Source of the DNA: Acidobacteriaceae bacterium
GTDB taxonomy: Bacteria > Acidobacteriota > Terriglobia > Terriglobales > Acidobacteriaceae
Direction: 5' to 3'
Length of the DNA stretch: 6,970 nucleotides
NCBI GenBank assembly: GCA_030040395.1
Contig: JASHTU010000149.1
Location: 1 to 6,970, forward strand
Below the pieces are notes generated by a model that made no database searches, was not told where the DNA came from, and was given only the letters and a program-made list of their open reading frames with translations. The translations under genes were made by a program, and so were the position numbers. Each line of letters opens with the position of its first letter. The first letter of the stretch is position 1. This document shows, in pieces, positions 6,324-6,970 of the stretch.

Positions 6324-6970
6324 CGCCGCAGGCGGAATGCTCTTGATCCTTGTTGGGTCAATCCCAAGGAGACGGCAAACAGATTCCCGGCTTCCCGGGT
6401 TTCCAAAGAAATATCGCCGTGGGCGAATCTTGTCTGGCGCTCGAAAGTCCATCCAGATATAGAAATCGATCCGCTTCTTCTCATCGCGGATGCGTCCCTC
6501 GGAGAACTGCACACAAGTCGGATCAAAGCATCCATGCAAGGGATCTTCGTAGCCACTTAGTACGCGGTCCAAGTCTTCCGGCTTCGCACTAGTGTCATGG
6601 TTCACCAAAAACAAGAAATTCAGTAGCCTGTGATCGGAATTCACGCTTTCAAACTGCTTGAACGCGGTGTGAACGGCATTGCTGATCCGATTAAAAATTG
6701 GATCGGGGCGTAGTCCTCCCACGAGCTCGCCGGAAGCCGCATTTTTCAGTTGACTCTCAAGCCATTCGTCTCTCAGGAACGACTTCACCTCGCATAGAGC
6801 TACTTCGACTCCACCACGCGAAAGACGAAAATCGGGGGTCTTCAAATCCCGCATTTCGTTCTTCGCAAAGGATCCCACTTCAAATCCCTCGCCCTGCCAA
6901 TAACCAAGAACCAGGGCTTCATCGGAGGAAAGCTTTGAGAAACGGTATGCGTGTACTCCGCGCTGACCCT
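6321..6970 (-). CDS. PD-(D/E)XK nuclease-like protein, 5' end beyond the window
   Basis: The frame stays open to the right edge, so at least 215 residues are visible and the true start lies outside. A GTG at 6878 could be taken as a start, but coding-like sequence (SSDEALVLGYWQGEGFEV, visible residues 14-31) continues upstream of and through it, so it is probably internal. The mark of the PD-(D/E)XK nuclease superfamily is TPDFRL (44-49) followed by VALCEVKSF (56-64): D46, E60 and K62 would be the metal and catalytic residues, and E17 in an upstream helix may complete the site. Further on, a helix (about 93-107) and the hydrophobic strand LLNFLFLVNHD (115-125) suit the fold; the end is RLLGIDPTRIKSIPPAA. 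It has no recognisable named family. GC is much lower than in the neighbours (about 40-55% in lines checked by eye), which suggests transfer. It lies 11 bp upstream of hspR and probably shares its transcript. A role in DNA cleavage, defence or repair is possible but not shown. Confidence 0.65.
   Translation of the reverse strand, partial: GQRGVHAYRFSKLSSDEALVLGYWQGEGFEVGSFAKNEMRDLKTPDFRLSRGGVEVALCEVKSFLRDEWLESQLKNAASGELVGGLRPDPIFNRISNAVHTAFKQFESVNSDHRLLNFLFLVNHDTSAKPEDLDRVLSGYEDPLHGCFDPTCVQFSEGRIRDEKKRIDFYIWMDFRAPDKIRPRRYFFGNPGSRESVCRLLGIDPTRIKSIPPAA

Noticed and set aside
5795..6556. A 253-codon minus-strand open frame spanning hspR and the end of the nuclease-like gene
   Set aside because: It lies in another frame over two genes with clear family motifs, changes character half-way (Lys/Ser-rich then Gly/Ala/Arg-rich), and matches no family I recognise; long shadow frames are common in GC-rich DNA.
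6748..6765. HspR operator (HAIR) half-site near ACTCTCAAG
   Set aside because: Only an imperfect single half is present, with no inverted partner at the proper spacing, and it lies within a coding region.
6321..6878. Nuclease-like gene as a complete 185-residue protein starting at GTG 6878
   Set aside because: The frame continues open to the window edge with protein-like sequence including a likely active-site helix, so the GTG is probably internal.

Overview
This window most likely comes from the chromosome of a GC-rich member of the Acidobacteriota (Terriglobia-like). That placement is inference. It rests on the overall high GC, on the style of the Ppx/GppA protein with its degenerate HD region, and on a hopanoid glycosyltransferase of HpnI type next to an HspR-type regulator. 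No ribosomal or other taxonomic marker is present. Six protein-coding genes can be supported. One of them (PD-(D/E)XK-like) runs off the right edge. No tRNA, rRNA, CRISPR array, insertion sequence or complete mobile element was seen.

Layout: positions 1-295 hold no convincing gene. A SixA-type histidine phosphatase (296-823, +) runs tail-to-tail into, and overlaps by 49 bp, a Ppx/GppA-type exopolyphosphatase (775-2352, -). A 235-bp divergent spacer separates ppx from a multi-membrane ArnT/PMT-like glycosyltransferase (2588-4594, +). That gene converges on hpnI (4610-5788, -) with only 15 bp between the stop codons. A terminator-like hairpin sits exactly there, and its loop contains the hpnI stop codon. 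On the minus strand upstream of hpnI lie hspR (5890-6309) and, 11 bp further upstream, the 3' part of a gene for a PD-(D/E)XK nuclease-like protein (6321 to beyond 6970).

Functional themes: sixA and ppx both act on phosphoryl groups, and such genes often lie near polyphosphate genes. The PMT-like enzyme and HpnI both belong to envelope glycolipid chemistry: HpnI adds a GlcNAc unit to bacteriohopanetetrol, and the PMT-like protein probably transfers a sugar from a polyprenyl-phosphate donor on the outer face of the inner membrane. HspR is normally a repressor of chaperone genes, but no chaperone gene is visible here. The PD-(D/E)XK gene is clearly less GC-rich than the rest and looks acquired. 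It is the most unusual item in the window, and its tight spacing to hspR suggests co-transcription.
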